Below, piece by piece: positions 31,237 through 32,530 of a DNA stretch of 32,530 nt. A program made the translations under genes and the position numbers. Each line of letters starts with the position of its first letter. The stretch's first letter is position 1. The notes beneath the pieces are model-generated. The model saw nothing but the letters and a program-made list of their open reading frames with translations. It was not told the origin of the DNA and made no database searches. Source of the stretch: an uncultured Flavobacteriales bacterium (GTDB lineage Bacteria > Bacteroidota > Bacteroidia > Flavobacteriales > Crocinitomicaceae); NCBI GenBank assembly GCA_946479985.1, contig CAMLIF010000030.1, positions 1 to 32,530 on the forward strand, read 5' to 3'.

Positions 31237-32133
31237 ATGAAACAGATTTTTACTCTTTTGGTTTTGGTTGGTTTCTCAGCATATTCCAGTGCGCAAGTTA
31301 CACAACGCACCCCTGCTGATCCGGCCGAGGCTTTTGAGAAAGATCCGTCGGTTTATAACCAAAGTCGCGACAGGGATAACAACGCCGAAGCAAGAACAAT
31401 TGTAAGAACCGTGCAGTCGCAGATGTTTTCTCGTGTTGAGCAGGGCGACAAGTTAAGCACACCGCCGGTAATGACCGTTGAAGAAGAGAAAACACTGATC
31501 ACGAATGCGGATAATTTCTTTGTCGCAAAACGATACAGCGATGCGGCAATTCTTTACCAGGTGGTTGCCGACAATAAATTCGATTCGTATTCCAAAGACC
31601 GGTTGACTCAGATCAAAGCGCTGCAGGCAAAACAGGCTCAGCAAGATTCTATTGCGAAAGCGGATGCGATAGTGCGTGCAAAGGCCGAGTTTGTTCATTC
31701 CCGGTTTGGAAAAAAGCAAGTGCACTTCAGCGGCGGGCTGATCGCTGATGTTCATGAGATTACCGGGATCTCTGCTGCTTTTGAAGAAGACGGATATTCG
31801 AATTTTCTGAGCTACGGAAAATACAATTCCCTGGCAACGGATATCCCTAAAGCCGACGCTCAAACTTTTGACGGAATTGCGGTTCCGGCAAACACCCGTT
31901 TGATCATCTATAAGGAAAAGGACTACAAGGGAGGAATTCTGCTGGATGTTACCGGCCCGGCAATAATCAATAATACTATCTGGCAAAATAATTCGTTATA
32001 TGATACAGTGAACACCAAAGAATACATTCCTGAAATTCAGGCATTATTCCCGCAGGAGGTACGTATGTGGAGCGGTTCAAATATGCATTACTGGAACAGA
32101 GGTTCCTTGGAAATTATATACGTAGCCGAATAG
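31237..32133 (+). CDS. Secreted TPR-like protein with possible beta-gamma-crystallin motif (copy 2)
   Basis: This 298-residue protein has a signal peptide (about 1-19, ending YSSA) and a TPR-like helical region (about 84-150, ADNFFVAKRYSDAAILYQVV). Its C-terminal domain is clearly related to copy 1: QVHFSGGLIAD versus QVQFSGLLISD, DGIAVPANTRLIIYK versus DGIAVPPNTRILIYK, and GPAIINN in both. YKEKDYKG (225-232) again fits the Y-x4-Y-x-G signature. Both end with a W-rich strand and GS(L/M)xII. Tandem duplication with divergence, co-transcribed, followed by a strong terminator at 32164. Confidence 0.75.
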   Translation: MKQIFTLLVLVGFSAYSSAQVTQRTPADPAEAFEKDPSVYNQSRDRDNNAEARTIVRTVQSQMFSRVEQGDKLSTPPVMTVEEEKTLITNADNFFVAKRYSDAAILYQVVADNKFDSYSKDRLTQIKALQAKQAQQDSIAKADAIVRAKAEFVHSRFGKKQVHFSGGLIADVHEITGISAAFEEDGYSNFLSYGKYNSLATDIPKADAQTFDGIAVPANTRLIIYKEKDYKGGILLDVTGPAIINNTIWQNNSLYDTVNTKEYIPEIQALFPQEVRMWSGSNMHYWNRGSLEIIYVAE

Positions 32134-32163
32134 ATCTTAATACCGTGAATACCATCAATTGTG

Positions 32164-32197
32164 AAAGTCCTGTTTGCTTCGGCAGACAGGACTTTTT
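32164..32197 (+). terminator. Strong intrinsic terminator after the paralogue pair
   Basis: A 14-bp stem (AAAGTCCTGTTTGC with GCAGACAGGACTTT, one G-T wobble) closed by a TTCG tetraloop and followed by TTT. Confidence 0.9.
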
Positions 32198-32488
32198 TAA
32201 AGAATGACTAGTCCCGGATCTCACTGGGTGATTTATTTTACCCGCATGGTTCGCTTTAACACCTTTGCGCCCTTCTTTTCTCTGCGGTTTTAAGCCCTTC
32301 TCTTTTTATGAACCGCAAAGAAAAAAGATCGCAAAGAACAACCAGCCATGGCCGGCTATTGGGATTAGAGATTATCATTTTCGTAACTTCTAAAGACAAC
32401 TATTTGTGTGGCTTATGTGTTGTCTGACATCGTCTGACAACAAGCTTAGCGTTCTCCTTTCTTAGCGGTTCTTTATACTATTGCGGTT
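32198..32488. repeat. Repeat-rich intergenic region
   Basis: Gene-less. It contains a long imperfect inverted repeat: CTTTGCG...GCGGTT (32263-32289) against AACCGCAAAGAAAAAAGATC through GCAAAG (32311-32336), about 26 bp with few mismatches. There is also a GTTGTC/GACAAC pair around 32420-32442. Such CGCAAAG-type blocks recur between genes in this group of bacteria. A TACTATTG box (32476-32483) just before the ATG at 32489 could be a promoter. Confidence 0.5.
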
Positions 32489-32530
32489 ATGTCAAGTCTT
32501 GAACAGCAGTCGTATGTTAATTTCAAAAAA
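32489..32530 (+). CDS. Possible start of a gene (runs off right edge)
   Basis: An ATG at 32489 opens 14 codons (MSSLEQQSYVNFKK) without a stop to the window edge. A near-consensus -7 box (TACTATTG, 32476-32483) is 5 bp upstream. Too short to classify. Confidence 0.35.
   Translation, partial: MSSLEQQSYVNFKK

Noticed and set aside
1..32530. CRISPR array
   Set aside because: No regularly spaced repeats with unique spacers were seen; the only tandem repeat is the 7-bp tract at 14923.

Overview
The window looks like chromosome of a Bacteroidota bacterium, most likely a flavobacterial (Fluviicola/Crocinitomicaceae-like) lineage. The evidence is repeated type IX secretion (T9SS) C-terminal sorting domains, the phylum-specific promoter box TAnnTTTG in front of many genes, scarce Shine-Dalgarno sites, a queuine tRNA-ribosyltransferase (TGT) lacking the usual zinc cysteines, and small Bacteroidota-restricted families. 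The genus is inferred from general resemblance, not from a search.

Layout. 1-255 is the start of a secreted protein running off the left edge. 390-515 looks like a leftward structured small RNA. 643-10368 is mostly housekeeping: long-chain acyl-CoA synthetase, a glycosyltransferase/sigma-factor pair on the minus strand, then tgt and an LptF/G-type permease on the plus strand, an outer-membrane protein, a CAP-domain protein, a serine hydrolase lipoprotein and yidD. 10451-15731 (minus strand) holds envelope or secreted proteins, a YceI protein and a pirin. A tRNA-Asp with its own promoter and terminator lies at 16098-16171.

16308-20743 is visibly more AT-rich and looks like accessory DNA beside the tRNA: an unknown small protein, a stand-alone FtsH-type (M41-like) peptidase domain, a D12-class adenine methyltransferase overlapping a ParB/Srx-domain protein, an XRE regulator, and a small unknown gene across an intergenic region with three related inverted repeats. 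This is the best candidate for an undescribed (possibly defence or restriction-modification-like) system, although no member has proven function. An Hsp20 gene follows, then a Fic AMP-transferase gene bounded by two identical 44-bp direct repeats that carry its last codons and a hairpin.

22917-32133 is again envelope and secreted proteins (two more T9SS cargos, a beta-helix-like protein, small membrane proteins, and a tandem pair with TPR-like repeats and a possible beta-gamma-crystallin motif). The right end is mostly repeat-like intergenic DNA, with the possible start of another gene at 32489. I saw no CRISPR array, rRNA, insertion sequence or integrase.
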